Of a stretch of 64,000 nt of DNA, positions 34,668 to 42,702 are shown in pieces. Source of the DNA: Bacteroidales bacterium (lineage in GTDB: Bacteria > Bacteroidota > Bacteroidia > Bacteroidales > UBA10428); NCBI GenBank assembly GCA_035299085.1, contig DATGXG010000048.1:1-64000 (forward strand), read 5' to 3'. The number at the start of each line of letters is the position of its first letter. The stretch's first letter is position 1. Under the pieces are notes generated by a model, which saw only the letters and a program-made list of their open reading frames with translations, searched no databases and was not told the origin of the DNA. Position numbers and translations under genes: made by a program.

Positions 34668-35135
34668 ATGATAAAGACAAATGCTGCCCGAATCCTGGAT
34701 CAACTAAGAATACACTACGATCTGGTCTCGTACGAGGTAGATGAATCCGATTTAAGTGCCGTTGCAGTTGCTCGGAAAATTGGCCAGGATATTGAAAAGG
34801 TATTCAAAACGCTTGTCCTTCGCGGAGATAAAACAGGAGTTTTTGTCTGCATTATTCCTGGTGCTGAAGAACTGAACCTGAAAAAGGCGGCCCATGTATC
34901 CGGGAATAAGAGCGCAGAAATGGTGGCTGTTAAGGAGATCACGGAACTCACAGGGTACATTCGGGGTGGATGTTCTCCGGTGGGAATGAAAAAGAAATAC
35001 CCCACCTATATCGATGAAACCTGCACATTATACGACTTTATTTATGTAAGCGCCGGCGTCAGGGGTCTCCAGTTCAAAATATCACCCGGTGACCTGATCT
35101 CCGTTGCCTCGTGTGTTATATCCGACCTCGTCTGA
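34668..35135 (+). CDS. ybaK: YbaK/EbsC-family Cys-tRNA(Pro) deacylase
   Basis: 155 residues from ATG 34668, two bases after the peptidase stop; the frame opens earlier inside that gene. Family motifs: MIKTNAARILD-type start, the catalytic Lys in EKVFKTLVLRG, EELNLKKAAHVSGNKSAEMV and GYIRGGCSPVGMKKK. YbaK proteins free tRNA(Pro) from mischarged cysteine, in trans to prolyl-tRNA synthetase. Cytoplasmic; the tight spacing to the peptidase genes probably reflects gene packing rather than function. Converges with the S15 hydrolase gene, one base apart. Confidence 0.92.
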   Translation: MIKTNAARILDQLRIHYDLVSYEVDESDLSAVAVARKIGQDIEKVFKTLVLRGDKTGVFVCIIPGAEELNLKKAAHVSGNKSAEMVAVKEITELTGYIRGGCSPVGMKKKYPTYIDETCTLYDFIYVSAGVRGLQFKISPGDLISVASCVISDLV

Positions 35136-35136
35136 C

Positions 35137-37002
35137 TTATTTTAATACCCCTGCTGTAATATATGATGGGTTTTCTGCAGAATGGTAAACCCTTATATTG
35201 GCTTTGATAAAGTCCTCAGGACGGGCAAAAAAGATATTGTCGACAAATTTCTGGGGATTCAAATCAACGAGCGGAAACCATGTGCTCTGGATCTGAATCA
35301 TGATCCGGTGACCTTTTTTAAAGTTATGTAACACATCCTGCAACTCCAGGTTAACTTCCGTTATTTCACCGGGTTTAAAAGGAACAGCATGATCATATCC
35401 CTGCCTGAAGCGACCGCGGATCACTTCACTCCTGATCATCTGCTGGTATTCGCTCATTTCCATCTTCGGACGGGTTGAAGGGTTATTGGGAGTGTTTACA
35501 GGATACAGGTCAATGAGCTTCACTATAAAATCGGCATCACTGCCCGATGTTGACACTTTAATATGCGCTGTGAGAGGACCGGCAAGAACCACATCATTAT
35601 CAAGCACCCTGGTTGAATAAACGAGCACATCCGGTCTTCGTGCGGCAAAGCGCTGATCATCGGTCATATATTCCTTTGTCATTCCAAATGCAATATCTTC
35701 AATATAAGGTACCGGCTTTTGAGGATCGCTTGTGTATTCATCAAAATTGCTTGTATTTTGGCCAGGAGTTCCAATTGAAACAGAACCACCGGAGGACAGG
35801 TATAAGTTTGTCATAGCGATGTTTTTGGGTGGCCACTGTTCGAATTTTTTCCACTTATTTTCGCCTGTCATAAACATCGTGGCTTCAGCCAATTTCAGAT
35901 TGCCTTTACCCTTCAGATAGTAATTGAAGAAAGGAAGTTCAATACTATCCCTGTAGTATTCCGAGTTCTTCGCACCAAAGGAAACGTTGCCGAGGTACGA
36001 GCCGTCAGTCCGTGCCCATCCGCCATGGATCCAGGGGCCAATGACAATAGAACTGTTTGCTTTTGGATTATTCTTTTCAATCGACTGGTAAGTATGGAAA
36101 GTACCGTATAAATCCTCAGCATCATACCAACCGCCAACCACCAGCATGGCAGGCTTAATGTTTTTAAGGTGTGGTAAAATATTCCTTTCCTGCCAGAATG
36201 CATCATAGTTCGGGTGTTGTATAACCTCATTCCAGAAAGCAATGCTGTCGCCAAAATAAGTGGATTTAATCTTTGAAAGCGGTTCAAGGGTCGAGAAAAA
36301 GCTATAGCCGTCAGGTGTTTCAAAACTCCAGGGCTGCAACCAGTCGGTTTGCTTTTTATGCCTCGGCAGATCCATAAGGGCAATGAAATCAAAGTTGGCA
36401 GCCAGGAAAAAAGCACCATGGTGGTGCATGTCGTCAAAAAACCAGTCGCCGATAGGAGCCTGCGGTGAAATGCAAACCAACGCCGGATGAGCATTAATGG
36501 CGGCACAGGAAGAATAATAGCCCGGATAGGAAATGCCCCACATCCCGACTTTCCCATTATTATTTTTGATATTTTTTACAAGCCAGTCGATTGTATCCCA
36601 GGCATCGGAACTTTCATCCACATCAGTGTTTTTGGTTTTGTTTTCAATGAACGGTGTCATATGCCTGAAAACGCCGTCGGACATGAACCGGCCTCGTACA
36701 TCCTGGAAAACGAATATAAAACCTTCTTTCAGAAATTGCGGAAACAATCCCCTTCGGAAAGAGAATCCCATATCATCACCGTAAGGCGGCACTCCATAGG
36801 GAGTGCGGTTGAACAAAACCGGATATGCAACAGATTGATCTTTTGGCGAATACACTACAGTATACAGCCTGGCACCGTCACGCATCGGTACTTCATATTC
36901 TGCTTTTGTGTAATGCTGCGCAAGGTAAAGTGAATCGGGATCTGAAGCATAACTATTCAATGCGGAAGTAATAATAAAAATCAGGGTGTAAAAATATTTC
37001 AT
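35137..37002 (-). CDS. CocE/NonD-type (peptidase S15-like) exported hydrolase
   Basis: 621 residues with a signal peptide (MKYFYTLIFIITSALNSYA). Alpha/beta-hydrolase domain with nucleophile elbow GISYPGYYSS (Ser in GxSYxG), a His/Asp-bearing WIHGGW and GGWYDAEDLYG region, then the C-terminal jelly-roll typical of X-Pro dipeptidyl-peptidases and cocaine-esterase homologues (VLDNDVVLAGPLTAHIKVSTSG; IQSTWFPLVDLNPQ). It hydrolyses esters, amides or X-Pro peptides; glutaryl-7-ACA acylase-like enzymes also belong here. Periplasmic or secreted; it could act with the M14 peptidases on peptides. Confidence 0.88.
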   Translation of the reverse strand: MKYFYTLIFIITSALNSYASDPDSLYLAQHYTKAEYEVPMRDGARLYTVVYSPKDQSVAYPVLFNRTPYGVPPYGDDMGFSFRRGLFPQFLKEGFIFVFQDVRGRFMSDGVFRHMTPFIENKTKNTDVDESSDAWDTIDWLVKNIKNNNGKVGMWGISYPGYYSSCAAINAHPALVCISPQAPIGDWFFDDMHHHGAFFLAANFDFIALMDLPRHKKQTDWLQPWSFETPDGYSFFSTLEPLSKIKSTYFGDSIAFWNEVIQHPNYDAFWQERNILPHLKNIKPAMLVVGGWYDAEDLYGTFHTYQSIEKNNPKANSSIVIGPWIHGGWARTDGSYLGNVSFGAKNSEYYRDSIELPFFNYYLKGKGNLKLAEATMFMTGENKWKKFEQWPPKNIAMTNLYLSSGGSVSIGTPGQNTSNFDEYTSDPQKPVPYIEDIAFGMTKEYMTDDQRFAARRPDVLVYSTRVLDNDVVLAGPLTAHIKVSTSGSDADFIVKLIDLYPVNTPNNPSTRPKMEMSEYQQMIRSEVIRGRFRQGYDHAVPFKPGEITEVNLELQDVLHNFKKGHRIMIQIQSTWFPLVDLNPQKFVDNIFFARPEDFIKANIRVYHSAENPSYITAGVLK

Positions 37003-37153
37003 CAGATATTGGTTTTCTGCAAAATTAAATTGAATGCACTAACAATCCAAACCCCATAATGGTATGTGTAATTGATTGTCATAAAAAAACACATGAACCA
37101 CTTCCAGAATATCCTGCAAAGCAATAATTTAGCCATATATCCGTTTCAATAAT

Positions 37154-38041
37154 ATGCGTTATTTCATTTTCATTTCGTTACTTTTTTGCAGTTTCTTCAA
37201 TGCCGCGGGAACTGGTGGCGGCGATGGAAAATTTGATTTCTGGATCGGGTTCAAAGGCGGTATTAATTTCTCAACTGTAATACCAGCAAAGCGTTTTTCG
37301 GTATTGCAACCATCTGGAGGTATGGAACCCACAGCCGGGAGAAAGAATTATAAACCTTTTTACAGGAATCCGGGTTACCAGTACGGATTTGTGGGACTTG
37401 TAAGAATAACCAGGTCTCTTTTGATTGGAATTGAACCAACTTTCAGCAGTTACACATTTAAATATACCTCATTTCTGCAATGGACTGACGCCGCTAATCC
37501 CGGGAACCGCCTTGAAATAGAAAGCAATTTTACTGACAGGTTGAAGTACTTTGAGATTCCGCTTGAAATCAGGTATGAGCTTGGATCGGGCCAAATCAGG
37601 CCATTCCTGGCCGGAGGATTTTTTTATTCACTTTTAACCGGGGCCAATGGCAATATCAGTTCAGTTACCACTCAATATATCAATGAAACAGGCATTGAAC
37701 TGGATAACAATTCAACCACGGGTGAGAATTCCGGAAGTTATATAAAAACGCGCCTGGCTGCTTTCCCTGGCGCAGGTTTTTTCGCTGATCTCAGCTGGGT
37801 TACCCTGTTTGCAGAAGCCGACTATTTTATCAGCCTGCACAATATTGTAAACGAATCAAAACGATACTCGAACCAGCAGAATGCCGGCGGATCCTATAAT
37901 GTGCCGGATAACCTCGTATTTAACAATCTGGTCATTAATGTCGGTGTACTGTTCAATATTAATCAAAACCTTAAATCCGGCGGAGGCGGGAAAGGAAAAG
38001 GTTCTGCTGTGCCCTGCCCGGTATTTAAAAGCAAACGATAA
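37154..38041 (+). CDS. Outer-membrane beta-barrel protein (PorT-like)
   Basis: 295 residues, signal peptide about 1-19 (MRYFIFISLLFCSFFNAAG). The body alternates strands with typical opening WIGFKGGINFSTVIPAK, GLVRITRSLLIGIEPTFSSYTFKY, and FEIPLEIRYEL-GQIRPFLAGGFFYS, which is how small PorT/outer-membrane_beta-barrel proteins of Bacteroidota read. The last part (SGGGGKGKGS) is a Gly/Lys tail, odd for a barrel that should end in a strand. The next gene, a lipoprotein, starts 3 bases later, so the two probably form a barrel-lipoprotein pair. Confidence 0.8.
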   Translation: MRYFIFISLLFCSFFNAAGTGGGDGKFDFWIGFKGGINFSTVIPAKRFSVLQPSGGMEPTAGRKNYKPFYRNPGYQYGFVGLVRITRSLLIGIEPTFSSYTFKYTSFLQWTDAANPGNRLEIESNFTDRLKYFEIPLEIRYELGSGQIRPFLAGGFFYSLLTGANGNISSVTTQYINETGIELDNNSTTGENSGSYIKTRLAAFPGAGFFADLSWVTLFAEADYFISLHNIVNESKRYSNQQNAGGSYNVPDNLVFNNLVINVGVLFNINQNLKSGGGGKGKGSAVPCPVFKSKR

Positions 38042-38044
38042 TTT

Positions 38045-39253
38045 ATGAAGCTCCTGAAATCCGCCATCCTGTTTGAAAAGATAATTATCCCGACTGTCTT
38101 CGGCCTTTTATTCACATCATGTGATATTAAAAAATCGGATGCCGATCCGTCTGAAACTTTCACAGCAGTGTATGATAATCCCGATATGAACCTTGCTCTT
38201 TACCCGGTTGATTTTGTTCAAACCGGGGACAAAGGCTACCTTGTATTATCGGTTTATACGGATACCGCCCTGAGCACTTTTCCGCTTATAAAATTGATGA
38301 AGGCGGACAAGAGTGGCAAAATGATCAAGGAGTTGATAGTCGAAAACTCCTATTGCAGCGCAGTACCTACGCTAATGCAGCAGGGAAATGCCTTGCAGTT
38401 TACCTGTATGGATGCGGTTAATCAGAATATTAAACTTTTGGAAACAACTGAAGATTTGTCGGGAATTACTGAAATTTCCGAATTGAACGGTAAGTACCCG
38501 CTTTATTTATATGCGGCAGAGGACGGTTTTGTTGTTCTTTCTTTTGACCGGATCGCAAGAACATCAGTTGTAACAAAATACTCGACCGGCGGAGGCCAGG
38601 TTTGGCAGAAGAGTTTAAATATCAACGAAGATTTCAAAAACCAGGTGGAAAACCATCTGAAAAAAGGGAAGCAGTTTCCTTTTTTTATAGCCCCTGCCGG
38701 GTCATCAACCACACATTACATGATCAATTGTTTTTACAACTATACGATGACCCTGCTGTTTTTAAACGCCTCCACCGGAAATCAAACCGGTCAGCTGAAT
38801 ACTTACCAGGACGACGCAGCCATAAGCGCTGCAGTTTACATGGCTTCAAACCTGTTTTCGGTCTCACGTTATTATATGGGTGAAAACTATATCTTCCCTT
38901 CGGTGACACTTAATCTTGATGGGTTGCAGGGGGCTGATACATTCGAAGACACCAGGTTGCCTGAATTGGAGGAAAATGCTTCTTCAAAAATGCTGATGAC
39001 CACAATACACAATAAAGAAGTCATTGTATTTGCAAGCGAAACCAAATCCAACCGGATAGTTTTATATTTCTTTGAAAAACCAGGCGGAAGATTAATGGCA
39101 ACAAAATCGCTTAACTCAACAAACCCTGTAAGCGTGGCAGACCTCATAGCAACAGATGACGGAGGATTGGCGATTCTGGCACAAACTTATGTAGCCGGCA
39201 GGTTTCCAAGAATTGCCATATTCAAAGTCGCTGCCGGCGACATAAAGTTCTGA
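38045..39253 (+). CDS. Lipoprotein of unknown function, possible beta-propeller
   Basis: 402 residues with lipoprotein signal (GLLFTSC, lipidated C26). The sequence has recurring pieces such as GDKGYLVLSVYTDT, EDGFVVLSFDRIARTSVVTKYSTGG and DDGGLAILAQTYVAGRFPRIAIFKV, resembling the blades of secreted beta-propellers in which a DGG turn opens each strand pair. No enzyme motif is seen. Co-encoded with the barrel protein 3 bases upstream; converges with the DUF1501 gene (2 bases apart). Confidence 0.65.
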   Translation: MKLLKSAILFEKIIIPTVFGLLFTSCDIKKSDADPSETFTAVYDNPDMNLALYPVDFVQTGDKGYLVLSVYTDTALSTFPLIKLMKADKSGKMIKELIVENSYCSAVPTLMQQGNALQFTCMDAVNQNIKLLETTEDLSGITEISELNGKYPLYLYAAEDGFVVLSFDRIARTSVVTKYSTGGGQVWQKSLNINEDFKNQVENHLKKGKQFPFFIAPAGSSTTHYMINCFYNYTMTLLFLNASTGNQTGQLNTYQDDAAISAAVYMASNLFSVSRYYMGENYIFPSVTLNLDGLQGADTFEDTRLPELEENASSKMLMTTIHNKEVIVFASETKSNRIVLYFFEKPGGRLMATKSLNSTNPVSVADLIATDDGGLAILAQTYVAGRFPRIAIFKVAAGDIKF

Positions 39254-39255
39254 TC

Positions 39256-40893
39256 CTACCTTTTTACAACTTTAATAGTTTCTCTTGTCATACCATTCTG
39301 AAACTCAATAATGTATTCACCTGCACTGAACCGTGCAAGACTGATCGTGAAGGAATGTTTTCCTGAAACAGCCTGAGTATCCTTTTGCCTGGCAAGTTCT
39401 CTTCCGTTCAGATCGAAAAGTTTAATTATAACCGTCGACGGCCTGTCGATCGAATAACTTACAGCCGTTTCATTTATAACCGGGTTTGGAAAACATCCCA
39501 ATAAACCTGACCGGCCGGCAGGTATTTTACCAATTCCGGTTGCACCGGCTATCAGGTCAAGCCTTTGATCAACCCACTCATTAAAACCGGTAGCCTGCAT
39601 GGCCTCATCCGATGCGCCAAACCAGTCCTGTACAACCGACGTGTAAACCTGCCTGTAATCGGTTGTATACACAAGGTTGCCGTTATGAAGATTACCCAGG
39701 TCGGGGTTTGTTCCAAGGATGCCACCTTTCAGTCCTTTCCCGAAAAGGAAAACAGGACTTGCTGTACCGTGGTCGGTGCCATAGCTTGCATTGGAGTGAA
39801 CCCTCCGGCCGAATTCAGTGAATGTCATTGTCAGTACATTGTCTTCAATGTCCATTGAAGCCATATCATCCTGAAAGGCCTTTATGGCAGAGGACAAGTG
39901 GTAAAGCAGCGCTGCATGGGTTCCGAGTGTTGAATCGTATGTTTCAACCTGCTGGCCGTGCAAATCAAATCCGCCAATCCGGCAGAAGAATATCCTCGTT
40001 TTCAGTCCGCCCTTGAGAAGCCGGGCTACAAGTCTCAACTGTCCTGACAACGGATTACTTAAAAATGGCTCCGGAGCGCTTAGGGGGTATGCTTCTGGGT
40101 AGGAAACCGCCGAATTGCTGCCGTTATCATAGCATTCCTTCAGACGACCAGCATATTGATTTGATTTCTTCTCTAGAGCGGCAAGGTATCGCAACTCATC
40201 TCCGGCATGGCTGTCGGGATATACTATAGGAGGATTTATACCGACTGTTGTAATTAACTGGTAAAACTGTTCGGGGTTATGGATATTAATTCCCATTGGT
40301 ATTCCTTCCTCCCGGTGGAAAGCAATGCTCATCACATTTCCCATCTCAATGCCTATAGGGTCAGGCATGGTTTCATCCGGATATGCATCGGGGTATCCCG
40401 GGTATTCGTGGTTGAGGAATCTTCCCATCCATCCTGAAGAATAATCGGTTATCGAATCGCCACCCATGAAAACAATATCGCGGCCTTTGAAATGGGACAT
40501 ATTCATATTAGGATAACCAACATTCTGTACAATGGCGGCTTTCCCCTGGTCATATAACTGTTTGAATCCGATCATATCGGGATGAAGGCCCACCTGGTCT
40601 TCAACAGGCAATGAAGTGTCCACATTAATGAATTTCCGTAACCCGCTGTCAGGAATGGCAATGTTTGCGCGAAAATTATAATACGTATCGTACTGATTTA
40701 CGGGAATCAAAGAATTCAATGCATCGTTACCACCGTGTAGTTGTACAAAAATGAGAACATTGTTATTATTACCCGCCGCAGCGCCAAGTTTAAGATAATT
40801 ATTTGCTGCCAGCAATCTCACCGGCACTCCGCCAAGCATCATAGAACCGGCAGAGGCAACACCTATATTGCGAATGAAATTTCTTCTTTTCAT
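39256..40893 (-). CDS. DUF1501 protein with T9SS C-terminal sorting domain
   Basis: 545 residues. Starts MKRRNFIRNIGVASAGSMM, a twin-arginine-like export signal. The DUF1501 body (about 45-450; sulfatase/alkaline-phosphatase-like fold family) has FVQLHGGNDALNSLIPV, MNMSHFKGRDI, GGFDLHGQQVETYDS and TEFGRRVHSNASYGTDHGTASPVF. The last 75 residues are a complete type A sorting domain: LGCFPNPVINETAVSY, LFDLNGRELARQ, SAGEYIIEFQNG and the basic end VVKR. It is the second gene of the DUF1800-DUF1501 pair; such pairs are frequent and uncharacterised, probably handling surface material after secretion. Confidence 0.9.
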   Translation of the reverse strand: MKRRNFIRNIGVASAGSMMLGGVPVRLLAANNYLKLGAAAGNNNNVLIFVQLHGGNDALNSLIPVNQYDTYYNFRANIAIPDSGLRKFINVDTSLPVEDQVGLHPDMIGFKQLYDQGKAAIVQNVGYPNMNMSHFKGRDIVFMGGDSITDYSSGWMGRFLNHEYPGYPDAYPDETMPDPIGIEMGNVMSIAFHREEGIPMGINIHNPEQFYQLITTVGINPPIVYPDSHAGDELRYLAALEKKSNQYAGRLKECYDNGSNSAVSYPEAYPLSAPEPFLSNPLSGQLRLVARLLKGGLKTRIFFCRIGGFDLHGQQVETYDSTLGTHAALLYHLSSAIKAFQDDMASMDIEDNVLTMTFTEFGRRVHSNASYGTDHGTASPVFLFGKGLKGGILGTNPDLGNLHNGNLVYTTDYRQVYTSVVQDWFGASDEAMQATGFNEWVDQRLDLIAGATGIGKIPAGRSGLLGCFPNPVINETAVSYSIDRPSTVIIKLFDLNGRELARQKDTQAVSGKHSFTISLARFSAGEYIIEFQNGMTRETIKVVKR

Positions 40894-40905
40894 GATTGGG
40901 TTGTT

Positions 40906-42585
40906 TTAAAATAACTGGAATTCAGGAGTCTGCATTAAAGAAGCGAGAAGCGTTTCAAGCCTTTCCCTGACAACTGTGTCATCTGATGAGGACAGATATT
41001 GCGACCATTCGGAAGACCATGTTTCAGGAGGAAGATTTTCAAGAAACACATCGTTAAGAAAGTAATTCTGCCTGTCGGTGTCAATTTCAACAGCCAGCAG
41101 GTATTTGGTAATTGTATTCACAACCTGCGATGCATCAGAAGGTGTTGAGAATTCACCTGAATTTTTTACCCAATCCACCGCATCGAGCCGGAAACCACAG
41201 TCAATTCCTTCATTCAAGCGGTTCATCAGAATATTCGAAAAATGATACCGGTTACCAATGGCGTTCGGTGTGATCCAGTCGCGATAATATGACGGTGCCT
41301 GGCTGTATGGCGGATATCCTGAAACATCGATTGGCTCATAAAAATCAAGTCCCTGGTCTGCCAGGAAAGGCAAAATACCGGCTAAATAAGCTTTGTTGTA
41401 AAGATCAGCAGTATTTCCCGGCATATCAACACCGAAGAACCGTAACGTACCAACAATAAGTTCGAGAGGACTTTTAATAATGGCACCGATAGAATTATCA
41501 GAAGTGACAGGGGTATCGGTATCGAAGAAGTGCTGACTTGAAAGCAGCTGCCGCAAAACAGGGGCAAATTCATAATTATTATCCCTGAAGGTAGCAGCAA
41601 GAGGTTCAATAATGTCAGACTCAATTTCAGCTGTAATTTCCCAATAAACAAAAAACCGGTAAAGTTTCCGGCATATAAAGCGGGCAGTCTCCTCACGGGC
41701 GAAAATCATTTCAATCAGATCATCATACTCCTTTAATGTCGCAGCCTTTGTTGGCTGGTCTTCAATAATTTCAGAAGGGGATATGGTTTGATTATCAAAT
41801 GCCGCCGAAAAGACTTTCGTTGTTTTGTCATGGCGCACTGCGAGGTCCGTTGCCGGGATGCCCTGAGAAACCTCTGTCTGGAGTATCCCGCAGGGTATTT
41901 GGGTATCGGGATCGAGATTTGTAAACGTTTCATCGAATTTCCACCCTGTAAGAATTTTGCAGGCTGATTTAATATCGTCCTCGGTGTAATTGGTGTAGTT
42001 GCCGTCACCCACTTGTGTTCCCCTGCCAACAGAATACAGTTCAAACATTTCACGGGCAAAATTCTCGTTAGGACTGTCTTTATCGTTAGTATCGCCGTCG
42101 ATATAACGAAGCATCGCGTTTTCAAGACATACCTTTTTAAAAAGATCCTTGAAATTGCCAAGAGCATAATACCTGTAAAGAACGTTCTGATAGTAAATAG
42201 CTTCGCTGCTGTTTATAACACTCCAGGCAACCGGAAGATGCGTATGCAGAAAATAAGTCATCCGTTCCGTAAGATTACTGCCCGAAAGCCGCATCTGTTC
42301 AATGTGCCATGCTTTAAAATAGCTGAAGAGAATATCCTGGCTGCTGTTCACATCTTCAACAGCGGCGGGATAATCAGGAGGATCAACCCATGTGGTGCCC
42401 GTTTTAAGGTCAACAGGAGGCACAGGGACAGGTTGAGATGACAACAATGTGTTAAGTGCTTCAGCCGGCGTTAATGGCGCGAATGTCCTGATATCGGACG
42501 GAGAAGGTCCCCACGTTGCACGCCGGAGCAAATGGGCAGCATTCCTTTCGCCAAGGTTTCCTGCAATTGGATTTAGTGATGCCAT
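40906..42585 (-). CDS. DUF1800 protein
   Basis: 559 residues, no clear signal peptide (MASLNPIAGNLGERNAAHLL). Family motifs: AAHLLRRATWGPSP near the start, MTYFLHTHLPVAW, DGDTNDKDSPNENFAREMFELYSVG and ACKILTGWKF, and late RDWITPNAIGNRYHFSNILMNRL. DUF1800 proteins are almost always encoded next to DUF1501 proteins, as here (12 bases apart, DUF1800 first). Function is unknown; how this one is exported, if it is, is not evident. Confidence 0.9.
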   Translation of the reverse strand: MASLNPIAGNLGERNAAHLLRRATWGPSPSDIRTFAPLTPAEALNTLLSSQPVPVPPVDLKTGTTWVDPPDYPAAVEDVNSSQDILFSYFKAWHIEQMRLSGSNLTERMTYFLHTHLPVAWSVINSSEAIYYQNVLYRYYALGNFKDLFKKVCLENAMLRYIDGDTNDKDSPNENFAREMFELYSVGRGTQVGDGNYTNYTEDDIKSACKILTGWKFDETFTNLDPDTQIPCGILQTEVSQGIPATDLAVRHDKTTKVFSAAFDNQTISPSEIIEDQPTKAATLKEYDDLIEMIFAREETARFICRKLYRFFVYWEITAEIESDIIEPLAATFRDNNYEFAPVLRQLLSSQHFFDTDTPVTSDNSIGAIIKSPLELIVGTLRFFGVDMPGNTADLYNKAYLAGILPFLADQGLDFYEPIDVSGYPPYSQAPSYYRDWITPNAIGNRYHFSNILMNRLNEGIDCGFRLDAVDWVKNSGEFSTPSDASQVVNTITKYLLAVEIDTDRQNYFLNDVFLENLPPETWSSEWSQYLSSSDDTVVRERLETLLASLMQTPEFQLF

Positions 42586-42633
42586 GAAAATTGGTTTAGA
42601 ATTGTTTTGAAATTAACGATTATTGCTGTTAGC

Positions 42634-42654
42634 GTTTGAGGTTTGAGGTTTGAT
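42634..42654. repeat. Short-period tandem array, 7-bp unit GTTTGAG x 3
   Basis: Three copies (last one GTTTGAT) in the 117-base gap between the TIR-gene stop and the DUF1800 start. The smallest of the tandem arrays. Confidence 0.7.
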
Positions 42655-42702
42655 GTTTTAATGATAGAACGCTGATTTATATTAATATAGTATGGAAAGC
42701 TA

